Shown here one piece after another: positions 21,424 through 33,508 of a DNA stretch of 64,000 bases. Under the pieces are notes generated by a model. That model was not told the DNA's origin, made no database searches, and worked only from the letters and a program-made list of their open reading frames with translations. The DNA is from Nannobrachium achirus. Lineage: Eukaryota > Chordata > Actinopteri > Myctophiformes > Myctophidae. How positions within the stretch are numbered: the stretch's first letter is position 1; the number at the start of each line of letters is the position of its first letter. Location of the stretch: contig OY997639.1 in the NCBI GenBank assembly GCA_963921795.1, positions 49,405,395 to 49,469,394 on the forward strand. Reading direction: 5' to 3'. Both the position numbers and the translations under genes were made by a program.

Positions 21424-24400
21424 TCCTACTGTACTCAGTCAGAAGCCACAATTCTAGAATGCAAGCTAAAATCTGCAGTTGTACCGAGCTGGCATGCTCA
21501 AGTGCCTCATTTCTTGTTCTCAGAAGATGAAATTCGAAGGGAAAGAATCCCTCTCAGTCATTCCCCATGTACAGTGCACATGCTTCATACATTGCTAGCT
21601 AGGGTATAGATATGACTTGGGGCACTTATTAGGCAATATGCATGGTGTTGCAACTACAATATTTCTGCCGTGCTATTAGGCTATGAGAGCTGTCACATTC
21701 ACTCCGCATAAAAGGCACTAGGCTGCGTTTCTCAAATTCCCATTTCATAAAAGCAGCCATAACAATCGAATTAAAAACCAGCATGCGACATGACATGTTT
21801 GAAAGAAGTGTGCTGTGAGAGGCAGTATAGTGTGTTAAGGACATAACTGGGCATGAAATGGCCTCAGTGATCTTTCCTCTCTCTTGACACGCTCTCTCCC
21901 TGTCACTTGTCTTCCCTCAGCCCTTCCATCGTTCCCCTTTCTTGTCATCTCACTCCTGTTTCTCTTTTTTATTTTGGAGGGTGGTCTTTCAGTCTGCGTC
22001 TCCCTGCTTCCTCTTTCTCCTCTACTCTGAATTTGTCTCCCCCCCCCCCCCCTCTCAAGGTTCAGCTTTCTGCTCTCTCAATCTTTTTAACCGAAACCTC
22101 TAACTCCTACATATCTCTCTGCCTCAAACCTCAAAGAGGAATCTACCTTTTCACTGACGACCCACTTCCACTTTCCATGACCCACAGCTGTCTTTTCAAC
22201 CCCCCCTCCCACCCCACGGTCCCCTTCCCTTCCGGCTTACCTGGATTAGTAGTGGACTACGTTAATGGATTCTGATCGCCCCTGAACCCCGTCCTGCTTT
22301 AGTGTGGGCTACAGTCAGTGATGAGACAAAAGGAGCAGATGAATAAAACAGTGGAGCTGATGGCGGTGGTGGCAGCACCCAGGGGACTCGCACTCTGATT
22401 TATGATGCCAAGCCAGCGTTCAAAAGCAACGCTCGGCCTGCTCCCAGCCCACTGCTCACAGTCAGCCAGCTTCAGATCCCAACCACAGACAGAAAGAGAT
22501 GAGAGGGAGAGAGCGGGAAAGAGGAAGGCTAGGAGAGAGACGGAGCGAGAGAGAAAAGACATGAAGAGAGAGGAAGGAGACGTTGGGAGCAGGAAATGCC
22601 ATGTTTTGAAAAGAGGGATGTTTCTCTCCGCCATCCTAAGCCACCAAAATAAAATAGCGATATCTTTTTATGTTCCCATGAATCCCTTTGAGCCGAGCTG
22701 CCAAGTGATTTCTAATTAGCCTCTCTGAGGGAGGCTGAAGAAAACGGGGAGGCAATCAATTTCCCTCTTTGGGACAGGTACAGTGATCTATTTAAGAGCT
22801 AACCCCGGGGATGCCATTATCACAAAGGTAGCGAGGTGAATTTAAAAAAATGTAATTAATAAATACGCATGGTATCCACACGTGTCTATGAGTGTGCCCA
22901 AAGGTAGAAAGTGACCTCACACTAGATGCATACTGAATGGTTAGTGTCTTTACAGCTAGAAGGAGAGAGATCATGGCAGAGGTTTTTTTAATCCCCTTGA
23001 CTTCAATTAACCCGACACGGAGCTGCCTGCCACAATCGACAATTAAAGCCTCCCCAAAAAATCAAACACTAACCTCAGAGACCCCACAGGAGGCACACGC
23101 TGATGTAATCAGCCCTGTCTGTTCTCTACGTTTGTCCCCAGGCTAAGAACAAGTTGCATGACTAAGTTACTTTGTCTGTGAGAGAAATGCAGGACCAGTG
23201 CGGTTCTTGTGTGTGAGGGTCTCTCTCGTATGTGCATGCGATCTTAGAAAAGACAAGACTTCTGCTTCTTGATTTATTAAATAGTTCTGAGAGATTCATA
23301 AAAAATGTTTTTAATCTTATGGTAATCTTTGAGTCTCACACCTACACAAGAACTGCTGAGCACAGGTGTGCATTAGCTCTGAGCCAAGCACAATCCGAAA
23401 TCGGGCTTGGCAATTAATCGAAAACATATCCAAACAGATATAGAAGAAGGCAATAACTGACTTATAACCGAATAAATTAATGTCTTCTTATATATCATAA
23501 ATTAATGTTTTCTTATATATCATGCAAAATTATCATTATTTCATATTAAAACAAGTCATTCATTAATCTTATTCGAGGCAAAGGTTTGTAATAATCATGA
23601 TATATTGATTTGAATGTATATCACTCAGCTTTACTCTGAGGTGTTTGTGACCATTTCTCCTCTGGGTGTCTTTTACGTCACAATGAGCAAAGTGGATAGC
23701 TTCAGAACCTCACAGAGCAGAAGGGGGAAAGGGGGGGTTGCAGAGTAGTAGGGAAAAGGAAGAGAGTGCAATCCACTAAAAACTCAGGCAAGGGAATATT
23801 CAGTAGAGGTGTCAAGCGTCATTAATAAATCAGTTTAAGTGAGCAAAAGGAGAAAGGCCAGTGTATTATGTGGCTGATGCTACAGTCTGCCTGCATTTCC
23901 CTCTCACTTTAACCATCTCTCCTAGAGCTGCACAATTAATTGAAAGTAATCTGAAAAATGTATGATACAGTAATCATGGAACTTGGAAATTAATTCAAAC
24001 ATCATCTTTGATCATCAGATGCACCATGGCCTGACCTCACCATCACAACAGGATTAGTAAGCAGAACATCTATACAACCCAACCATCTCCCTATCTAAAG
24101 TACAATGAACCCACAGAGACCACTGCATGCCATTTCACCGAAGATATGATACAGAGAAACATAATGACCAACAGTGGCATTAAAAACCCTATCAAAGCTA
24201 ATATTTTCAACAAAACAGTATCATCAACAACTGGTAGAAATAAACCTAGCCTAGCCTTACCTCCCCCTGACCCTTCTATTGTAAATATCTATATATTTTT
24301 TGCAGTGTTTTTTCTTTCTGACAATATCTACTGCATAGTACTGTGTTCTATCAGTTTGTCATTCAATGTTATATGAGATACTTAAAGGTTACCTGTGTAA

Positions 24401-24532
24401 ATAAGTTGAAACGCTTAGGATCTCCTTTTAGTTGACCTTGTACCAGTGAACTGTACTGTCACGAAACTGTACCTTTTCCTATGCAAACTTCTAATAAAGT
24501 CTAAAGTCTTCAATCAATCAAACAAACACAGG

Positions 24533-24632
24533 GAGCTTGTACATCTGCTATTTTTGAAAAATCTTTAAAGTGAACAGAACTACTGATTTAGAAGACATTT
24601 GTAGAATCGGCATCAGGTCTTAATGGGTTACA
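24533..24632 (-). mobile_element. Half copy of hairpin carrier (28545 type)
   Basis: Read on the minus strand this matches the left half of the element at 28545-28748: it starts TAACCCATTAAGACCTGATG, continues GATTCTACAAATGTCTTC and ends at the hairpin arm AAAAATAGCAGATGTACAAG. The second arm is missing, so the break lies exactly at the centre of the palindrome. The preceding 24416-24510 matches 54535-54630, another dispersed repeat. Confidence 0.75.
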
Positions 24633-25445
24633 AATTACAATGCATACAATATTTAGCAAAAATAATCTTGATAATAATTTTTGTCATAATCGTGCAGCCC
24701 TAATCACTCGCTCTTTACAACACACTAACAAGCCTAGGCCTCAGTTGGAAAAGATATTTTCAGATGATTTAACGGTTTCCTCAAATATGACCACCGTCAA
24801 AACAAATCACCTGCCACAGACTCCCCTCAGACTGCTACAGGCTGAGGGGAGATGATATTCACACCAAGGTGTTCTTGATTTAGCCTGTCTGATGTGCCAA
24901 CTGGGCCCAGAGTAATTAGATCAAGCCCAGGTTCAGACACCTCAAGTGTCTCCAGTCCAGGTGTGCCACCATGAATTAACATTCAGGGCTGCATTGCTTC
25001 CCCAATGGTTTTAACCCATTTAGAACGGGTACACATTATTGTGTATCATTATTTTGTGCTTTAACTATTGAAAAACAGCAGATATACAAGCTCACACTGC
25101 GAGCTTGTAGATCTGCTATTTTTGAAAAATTGTGAAAATTAGAATTTTGACCCGATAATCTATAAGTGTCTTTTGAATCCTTCTAAGGTTTTTTGAAAAA
25201 CCTATGTTTCTATGTCAGCAATCTGGTTAGCCATCGTCAAAGAAAAGGTCCTTTTCACTTAACTGGAGCTCAGTTAGTCTGTTCTTGAGAGACTACTATG
25301 TCAGTGGTTCTCAAACCTTTTCATGTGAAGGACCCCCAAACTGATATTTATTTAGCCACAGACCCCCCCATCTCAAAATATCTAGTTCCAGGGACCACCC
25401 AGAAGCAAAATTTGAGTTACAAACGTTCGCTTTAAAAATACATAT

Positions 25446-25839
25446 GTTACAGTCATTTTGGGTAACTCAGTGAGACTGTGGTAAGAGCGCTCGTTTTGTA
25501 GTTCACCACACACCAATCACCACCAGATGGCGACAACAGCCAGTCAGCCATTCACTAGTGCAGGCGCTGACGTCACTCGTTTGCGACTCTCTTTCGTTTA
25601 TTTACTAGCCCAGCTCGGCTGTGTTTAGCCATTAGCTTACTATGCCTTACTCTAACCCTAACCCTAACCTCAGTAAAACTATGCCTAACCCTAACCCTAA
25701 CCCTAACCTCTGTGGGGTGCGCGCTATCATTCCTGCCGACGCGACGTTGTTGTGGGTCAAAGCGACCGCTTGTTCCGCCCCGCGACGCACGACAAGCGCT
25801 CCGTTTCTCTATCTAACCGTTTCTCTATCTAACCGTGAC
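25446..25839. mobile_element. Nested insertion with TSD ACATAT and telomeric repeats
   Basis: The uninterrupted copy near 36227 reads ACATATATTCAAAG. Here the sequence is split after ACATAT (25440-25445), which reappears at 25840-25845, so the 394 bp between is an insertion with a 6-bp duplication. Its ends GTTACAGT and ACCGTGAC are weakly inverted. It has a GGTAAGAGCGCTCG phrase like a tRNA-derived segment and interstitial telomere-like repeats. No protein is recognised. Confidence 0.75.
25652..25708 (+). repeat. Interstitial telomere-like repeats (CCCTAA)n
   Basis: Two short blocks, CTAACCCTAACCCTAACC and CCTAACCCTAACCCTAACC, separated by about 16 bp. They lie inside the nested insertion at 25446-25839, not at a chromosome end. 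Confidence 0.9.
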
Positions 25840-25883
25840 ACATATATTCAAAGATTTGCACACATTTTCACGACTTTTTTTCC

Positions 25884-25956
25884 AAAAATAGCAGATCTAC
25901 AAGCTCGCAGCGCGGCACTCGGTGCCGCGCTGTGAGCTTGTATATCTGCTATTTTT
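25884..25956. repeat. Hairpin core, best-paired copy
   Basis: A 73-bp palindrome: AAAAATAGCAGATCTACAAG and GCTCGCAGCGCGGCAC on the left pair with GTGCCGCGCTGTGAGC and CTTGTATATCTGCTATTTTT on the right, with about two mismatches over 36 pairs and an almost absent loop. Confidence 0.9.
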
Positions 25957-28544
25957 CACTGGTTAAAACATTCAATAATTCTAGGCCTAAATGGGTTTAA
26001 AGTCAGGTCTAGGACAGAAAAATGCATCTCAGTCGGGGGGGCATAAGGCAATTAGCCTATCCATTTCCCTTTGTGTGTGCCACTTAATTACTAGCCCCAT
26101 GTTACCTTTTCCCCCATGTAGAAGTTCTAGATATGGCCGTTTCCAAGACCTAGATATACATTTGCCGCCGCCCGCCGCAATTGACCCCCCCCCCCCCTCC
26201 CCCTCCTTCGACTTTCCAAACAATCCCTAGTAGTGTGGTGCAATACTTCAGCTGCAGAAAGCACAGTAAGTATGTCAAAAGTGGGTATGTATGACAACTA
26301 CATCTGTAACTATAGGGATTTGGCACGGGTCCTTGTCCCCTGGGATTTTGCCCCCACAGAATGGTCTTTCCTATTATGAAGAGTGTATAGAAAGACATGC
26401 CAGATATATACACCAACACAGTGATCAGCACACACCTGTCTTCCTCCACATGGTGCCAACTGGTAAACTCGAGAAAATAAAGAAACGCTATTTATGTTGG
26501 AACGTTCTCAAGGAACTCAAAGGTCAGTGATTATTAGTTATAATGTGGTGAGCCAAAAAAAGCCTGTGTAAAGTTATGACAATATAAGGTTTTTTTTTTT
26601 GGCCCCTGAATGTACCGGTTCATTCGAGTCCAGACAGAGGCATTTTCGCTCTTATATCCACTCAATGAGTTAGAATAAAAGGGGGAAAAAGCTGTACCAG
26701 CAAAGTGAAACAGGATAGTGCTCCAATGAACAAAATCAACCCAGTCAGCTAAATCTAAAAAGATCTCAGGCTATCAATTAAATGATGCTTATGCTCTGGT
26801 ATGTTGACAAGTGTCCAAAATCCACATTTCTTGGCCAGGACGAGCTTATTTGTTAATGGCCCTCGTGTTTCTACAAGGCCTGCCTGTGAAAAAACACACT
26901 TCCAATTACTGGATTAGGAGACATCAACCGTATCCTTCTTCAGGCCAATCTTAAGCATGTGCCCGAGGAGCTGGCACTGGGTACCACCTGTGTTGGCCAA
27001 AGAGCTGGCTGATTGGCACTGCGTGCCAGTCCACGCCAAAGGCAAAATGAGATCGAAAAGTTAACACCCCGTTCTAAATTGTGTAACACCTTGTGTAAGT
27101 CCAATTTGAATTCTTCATAAGATTTTTTAGTAAACCCTCTCTCTCTGTCATCCTCAGATGAGCCCTCCATTGGCGTTTCCAGTAAACTCAATTCTCTACG
27201 AAGGTAGCTTCGTTCCAAATCGACTTTCTGGTTTTGGAACGATGCTGCCTTTTTGTCAGTGTGGCTAGCTTCCCTCCAGCAGCACAGACATTCCCCTCAC
27301 CAGGCGACACAGTAATAATTACACCTCAAATATCCTATTTTTCTTGGCACGGCATCGCTGCAGTAGGATCATTCCCCTCCCACTCCGTATCCACTGGAGA
27401 AAAAAAAAGAAAAACTATTTCAAGCACTTTTAGCCGGGCTTAAGTTTCACAAATGTGTGTATGTGGCTCAATTAATCTTCCTATAGATGTTAGAGGACCA
27501 AAGAGGACAGGGGAGGGAGAACAGAAGGGGAGGAGATTGTGGGACAGAAAGAGAGAGGGATGAGGGAGACTGAAAAAATTAAGTTGGATGCAGAGGAGAG
27601 GTAGGAAAGCTGGGAATATATTATACTTGCTTCGATGTCTATGTGTGCACATGCCTGGTGAGTGGCATTACACAACAGCTCCTCTCCAAGAGAACCACCG
27701 GAGTGGACAACAACACTGGGCTTTGTAAGCATGTGGAGCTAATCAAAGTGCACATTATGACATTATCAGCCGTTTAACTGGTGATGACTTATGAGCGCTA
27801 AATCTTCCTCTTTTTAATCCTATGATATAAAATGTGCCGCATCGCAATCATACGTTTTGATTATAGGTACTTTGCGGATGAAAATGTATCACGTTGTTGG
27901 TGAACCATCTGTGGTGTTATGGCCGTTCAGAGCAACACTCAAAATATAAGCACATCAAGCTCCCATGATGTCCTTGTATGTCAAAGATATTGAGCAATTA
28001 CATAAACCATCGAGTCCATAAAACAACTCGACCTGCCTCTTGTCTCCGTGAAATCAAACAGAGTTCTGTGCATTGAAGTGGTTGACGGATTAATAATTTG
28101 GGTTATTTTATAAACTATCATTATCGGCAGAACTTGGCTCCGATAGTGGGAAAAGGCTGCACAGCAAGTCACACAGGGACATGCATCACCGCTTTGCATG
28201 GAGGCGCCATACACAAAGTCAAGCTAATGAATGTCATTGGGTACCTGAGAGATATTTCTTATTTAAATGAAAGTTAACACAGCTTTATTCTGAAATTATA
28301 TGGCATTATTCATGCAATAAAATGAACATACTGCAGCTCTGCCGAAACTCTGAAAGCATGCCATTTCTGTTTTACCAGCAAACACAATGGAATTTGCCTA
28401 GCCATATGTGCAAGCCAAGCACAACTATGGGCCAATGGCCATATCTGATCGTTTGATGACAAACTTTGCTGAATATAGCTGTGCATGTGATTAAGTCCGG
28501 ATAATATTGGATCTTTTTTTCCTGACTATAAATATGCTACAGAC

Positions 28545-28748
28545 TTTAACCCATTAAGACCTGTGGCTGATTCTACAAATGCCTTCTAAATCAGTAGTTC
28601 TTACAATATTCTGTAATACACTATCAAGATTTTTCAAAAATGATCAAAAATAGCAGATGTACAAGCTCACAGTGGGGCACAAAACGACTTACTGTGAGCT
28701 TGTAGATCTGCTATTTTTGGATAGCTTTCCCGGTTTTAATGGGTTAAA
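28545..28748. mobile_element. 204-bp TIR element with central hairpin core
   Basis: Terminal inverted repeats TTTAACCCATTAAGACC and GGTTTTAATGGGTTAAA differ at one position. The central hairpin core (28646-28718) has arms AAAAATAGCAGATGTACAAG and CTTGTAGATCTGCTATTTTT with an inner CTCACAGT/ACTGTGAG stem. This carrier differs in its body from the one at 25011. Confidence 0.85.
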
Positions 28749-30514
28749 CACTTTGAATTATAATTTTTAAGAATAAAGATTGTTTTCCCCCCAGAAAGCA
28801 AATCTTCCCTCCTTAAAAAAAGGCTGCACTACATTATTCAACGCACTGATCCAGAATTATTTCTGTATTTTATTTATTACGACTAAGATGTTCAGTTCAA
28901 CAGCTATCCAGTTTCTAATATGTCAAAGATTGTTCATTTTGGACGACCATCAGCTTTTTCCTGCTCCAAACTATCATACTATTACTGTATATCAGCATTT
29001 AAAATCTACTATTGGCCGACCTCTACTGTACTTTTACCAGTATACAGGGACTAGCTAACTAGCCATCACCTGTGCCATCCCTAACTAGCCCTTTATGTGT
29101 ATCAGTCCCCAATTATCCCTGACACCAGGACAGATGGAGGGCAATAGCAGACGTTATTAACATGCCACTCACACGCGTCTAGCGTCAAATGAGCCCCAGA
29201 GAACAGAGGCCCTCTCATGCCTATACATTGTTCTGATCTCTGTATATTTTGCTAAATATACAAGGACAAAGTTTGCAAGGATAGGGAGGGGGTTGGGGTT
29301 CAGCCAAGGTTGTTTGTCAAGGGCTGCTTCTGCTGCTCTCTCTCTATCTTTCTCTCCCTCTAGTTGGACAGCTATTGCAATTGCAATGGCCTCCTGTTCG
29401 GCAATCATAGCTCCACACTGGCACCTGTTGATGGAAAAGCAGCATAGCACACACAGGGGAATCTCAAACCTGTCCAAATCACACCTGTCCCTAGATGGAC
29501 TGGCGGAGTAATTCTGAGAAGTAGGGCCTCGGGGTGGCAACAAGTCAAAGCCTGACATTTCAGATACACACAGGCAGACCCACGCACAGGCTTGTGCACA
29601 TCAACAGACACAGATAAACACAACAGTAAGATGTGTAGTGTACACACACACACAATATCATATAATCACATACACAGGCACGCATGCATTCATTCTCACA
29701 CACTCAAACATATAATCATATACACAGGCACGCATGCGGCCTCTCACACATACACACACAGCTCCGGGTTGAATGCCACACAGTTTCAGGGAGGACTTAT
29801 TGGTCATGCAGTCGCTACGTGCCGATCCGCGGGGTCCTTCTCCCAGGACCCAATCTGAAGCCTCATCTCATTCATCTCACAGTTTGCCTCTGGAACTTTT
29901 GAGGAATATCAATCTGCAGATTATGCAGAGGCAGCGCAGTGCTGTCGCTGAATACACACTCTCATTGCCAATGAGTGGTTGGAGCGAGGCCCTATGTGAA
30001 CTGCAGCCTGCAGCATCTGTGACAGTGCGCTGGAATGCACAGGGTTTTTGAAACCTGAACTCCTCCTGTGCTTCACTTGAGATTCTGCAGTTTGCTGTGC
30101 AGTGTGCACACTTTTTAACATGTGGAGGGACTGTTGTCAACGACCCATGCACAACAGTGCAGATATTGGTAGGGGATTGTTAAGGGAGGACAAACTAGTC
30201 TAATTGGTTTGCCGTTTTGTGTGGGCACTGAGCGGAATGAAAGCCCTGCATAAACAATATCCAACAAGTATACAGGTGCACTTTAAAATAATCACTTTTT
30301 ATAGGTGCTTATGCTGTATGAATTTATTTAGGCCATATAACTGTGCCGCTCTTGAAGTGATTATCTTTGCCAGAGCAATCAACAGAATATGTACCTTGTG
30401 AGCACAATAACATCCAAGACGGAACATTCTGTACCTGACTGAGCTCAGTTCATTCTAATGAGTCATCAACAATTCCATTTCCACCATTTTAAATCTATTT
30501 TAAAATGTACACGG

Positions 30515-30958
30515 TAGGGCTTTCACCAACTAGTCGCCTAGTATAACGACTCCATCGACCTTGTTGGTACTAATCAAATAGTTGATAAAAAAAAATATAT
30601 ATCCTACAAGATATCAAGCGAATAATGTTTTAAATAAACATTATAAACCAAATATAATTTATCCAGTCACCTAGTTTACCCAACATCCATCCGCACATAG
30701 CAGCTTTTCGTTTGTAGGGGACCGTGATGAAGTTGGTTTCAGGTTGGGTATTCACCCAGTTGGATACTGGTAATATGCAACTGCGTGACTATCCAACCTG
30801 ATACCGACTTCACCATGGTGGAAAGTGGCCAGTGGTTGCAGTTAGCGTCTTTTACCGGCACTTTTCATAATCTAGTTGTGTAAAAATATAACCTTGAATT
30901 GAACACAGCAGCAGGTGAGAGCGGCCCCAGCTAAACAACACACGTTGTGAAAGCCCTA
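30515..30958. mobile_element. hAT-like MITE (TAGGGCTTTCAC ends)
   Basis: Inverted ends TAGGGCTTTCAC and GTGAAAGCCCTA bound 444 bp of non-coding DNA containing CAACTAGTCGCCTAG and CAAATAGTTGATAAA phrases common in fish hAT MITEs. The flanking octamers GTACACGG and GCACACGC match at 6 of 8 positions, an aged duplication. Confidence 0.75.
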
Positions 30959-31847
30959 GCACACGCACCATGAATGACTTGCAGCATTTTTTCCTTCACA
31001 TTCTACAACGCAGTTTGCTCCAAGTTAGTCCCATCTAAATAGATGGCTTTGACAGCTAGATATTGCCCTTCCTCACAGCTGGATCCAAGGCCAAGAAGAT
31101 AATTTCTTCAAGTACAGGGTTTCCAAGGGGTAAAGAAAGGGGCTTCATGGGGGAGCCCTTAAAAGGAGTGACAGATGGCAAGACAAATCAAATGCAACGA
31201 GTCACCTACACATAGGTGCGAGCGAGCGCGCACACACATTTCCTAACAGTAATAACCTTTAGCCACCTTTAAAGCCTGCGCATCCTGCAGAATTTCAGAC
31301 AGTTGCTTGTTAGCAGTGGTGGTCTGCTAGTAGAAAATGTCCTCCCCTTTACTCAGATCCTTCAGTCTATCTCGCTAGAGGATTTGTAATTTGTCTAGGC
31401 ACTAAAAAGGTGCACTGTGTCAGGAGAAGTAACTAAAACGTGGAGATGCAGAAATGTGTATGTATGTGTGTGTACATACACACACACATACATATACACA
31501 CAAATACGTAATTGGCGGCATGGCGGCGAATGTGTTAACATCGATTGTCCTTTAGCTCCTTCAACAGCTGCATATGCAGACACATGCACACAAATGCATG
31601 TTGATAGTGAGTGTATTGTTTTACCACTGGAACCACACATGCCCTTGCTGGTCTGTTCTAATCACACCGCTTCTGTCTAAAACAACATCATGATAAGAGA
31701 GTGGAGTGCTAATGGCTACCAGCCCCTTCACAATTATGTGGCAATTTTTCTTGCTTATTGCTGCACAAATGTATTATTCTCTATCTTTCTATCCACCTGT
31801 TTCCGCAAGACTTTACTGTAGCATTATCTGCGGGACACTTCGGGTTA

Positions 31848-31909
31848 ACAGCAGACATACAAGCTCACGTCGTGTCGCAGATGCAACCGTTGTGAGCTTG
31901 TAGATCACA
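31848..31909. repeat. Hairpin core, diverged outer arms
   Basis: ACAGCAGACATACAAGCTCA on the left and TGTGAGCTTGTAGATC on the right pair. The inner stem (ACGTCGTG… and …CAACCGTTGT) is imperfect. The surrounding sequence differs from the other carriers. Confidence 0.7.
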
Positions 31910-32481
31910 CTCGGCTGCACGCCGGAAATGCTGCTCGCCTTCTGTGCAATGCACGATGGGATGTTGGTAAGTTGTGGATAAAACGAACAAAATATGAAGT
32001 TTTGTGGTATTTTTCTGAAAATGTGTGATTGAACAGCAAAGTCATTGTTTGGTTATTTATTACATTAGGCTTAATCTTAAATGATAGCCTTACATTTGGT
32101 AAAATAATAGATGATTGACAAAATAGTTAATATTTCAGCTAATACTGCAAATTCAGCTAATACTGCAAATTGCATTTGTCAAAAACAATGACTCTGGATT
32201 GGTCCATCTTATTCAAGCAACTGAAACATTGCAGGGATTTGAGATAATGCATATATCACAGAGACCAGTTAAGAATAACGGATACATGCAGCCAACATGA
32301 GTTTTCCAGGGGGTCCAAAGCAAAATGCAGCATCACAATAATTTTAACCATTTATATGTTGAATATTCCAAAATAGCAGATATGCAACCTTGCTTGTAAA
32401 TCTGCAAATTTTATATCTAAGATGTTTGGACTTTTTGAGCGGTGGTCACAACGCTCCTATACGTGGCCGTGTGTGTGGGTA

Positions 32482-32524
32482 TGTCTGTCTGTCTGCGTGT
32501 CTGTCTGTCTGTCTGTCTGTCTGT
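32482..32524 (+). repeat. (GTCT)n microsatellite
   Basis: About ten imperfect GTCT units. Confidence 0.9.
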
Positions 32525-32596
32525 AGCCTGCAGTAACCTTTTCTGACCACACATGTTAAGGGAGGGGCGCTGTTGTTCAGGCCAGGCCAGACCAGA

Positions 32597-32760
<164 letters not shown>

Positions 32761-32959
32761 GGGGGGAAGGGGGGGGGGTGATTTTTTTTTTTATATGTAG
32801 AAAATGTAGAAATGTTTTGACAAATCTTTTCTGGGGGTCCCTGGCACATCTTTTCAGATAGATGGAGGACGTCTGCGGCCAAATAAATAATCAATCTGTG
32901 GTTCCTGGACAAAGGTGTGAGAACCACTAAGACTAGAGGGTTTGAGTGGTAGTGGCTAT

Positions 32960-33337
32960 TAGGGATGGGACGATATGCGATATTATCGTATATCGTGAAA
33001 AAAAAAAAAACACTCACGATAATCGTATCGTGGAGATTACATTTATCCGTCACTGGGTTCAATTCACTTTTGTTGAGCTGAATATCCAGTACCACTTAAA
33101 CCCTCTAGAATTGGTAAAAGGTACTTATAATATACATACTTGATACAGTCTTTTTTTCACTCTCTATCAAATGTCTTTGCCAAAAAATAGCCGATCTACA
33201 AGCTTGTAGATCTTCTATTTTTTGGCAAATGTTCTGCCCCAGGATAATGGATTTTGATTATCGCAATAATATCGTAAATCGCAATTTCTTTTGGCACAAT
33301 AATCGTGATATGACATTTTCATATGGTCCCATCCCTA
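32960..33337. mobile_element. hAT-like MITE next to eif3h exon 2 donor
   Basis: A 378-bp element with inverted ends TAGGGATGGGACGATAT and ATATGGTCCCATCCCTA. The flanking octamers are GTGGCTAT (32952-32959) and GTGGCCAT (33338-33345), an 8-bp duplication with one change. The interior has repeated ATCGTGATAT-type phrases. A hairpin core (33176-33229, arms beginning TTTGCCAAAAAATAG) lies inside it. The right end is 14 nt from the end of eif3h exon 2, in the intron. Confidence 0.88.
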
Positions 33338-33351
33338 GTGGCCATGCCTAC

Positions 33352-33508
33352 CTTCATCGAAGTCTGCGTCATCCTCGGTGTGTTGAGGGAAAGGGAAGCA
33401 GTTGGTGATCTCCAGGCGGTCCTCCACCACCAGGCCCAGCAGGACTCCCTGGACCACCTCACTGCCCTGGCCCTCCTCCTGGTAGTGTTTGATCATCTTC
33501 AGCACCAC
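33352..33508 (-). CDS. eif3h: eif3h coding exon 2
   Basis: 157 bp encoding residues 36-87 plus one base: [20 protein letters not shown], then [20 protein letters not shown] and [12 protein letters not shown]. This is the start of the MPN domain and is almost identical to vertebrate eIF3H. The acceptor is TTTCCCCAG before 33508 and the donor GTAGGC follows 33352. Joining to exon 1 is phase 0, and joining to exon 3 restores [10 protein letters not shown]. The donor is followed after 14 intronic bases by a MITE. Confidence 0.96.

Larger units (their letters stand above)
25011..25998 (+). mobile_element. Hairpin-bearing element, copy 2, with nested insertion
   Basis: Ends TTAACCCATTTAGAACGGG and GGCCTAAATGGGTTTAA are inverted. 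It has two hairpin cores, 25071-25123 (almost no loop) and 25884-25956 (long inner stem), separated by an internal segment starting CAGTGGTTCTCAAACC (a hAT-like terminus) with GACCCCC phrases. An unrelated 394-bp insertion lies at 25446-25839. Without it the element would be about 590 bp. Confidence 0.8.

Noticed and set aside
25652..25708. Chromosome end or fusion point from CCCTAA repeats
   Set aside because: Only about seven units, inside a small insertion with a target duplication and flanked by ordinary intron.
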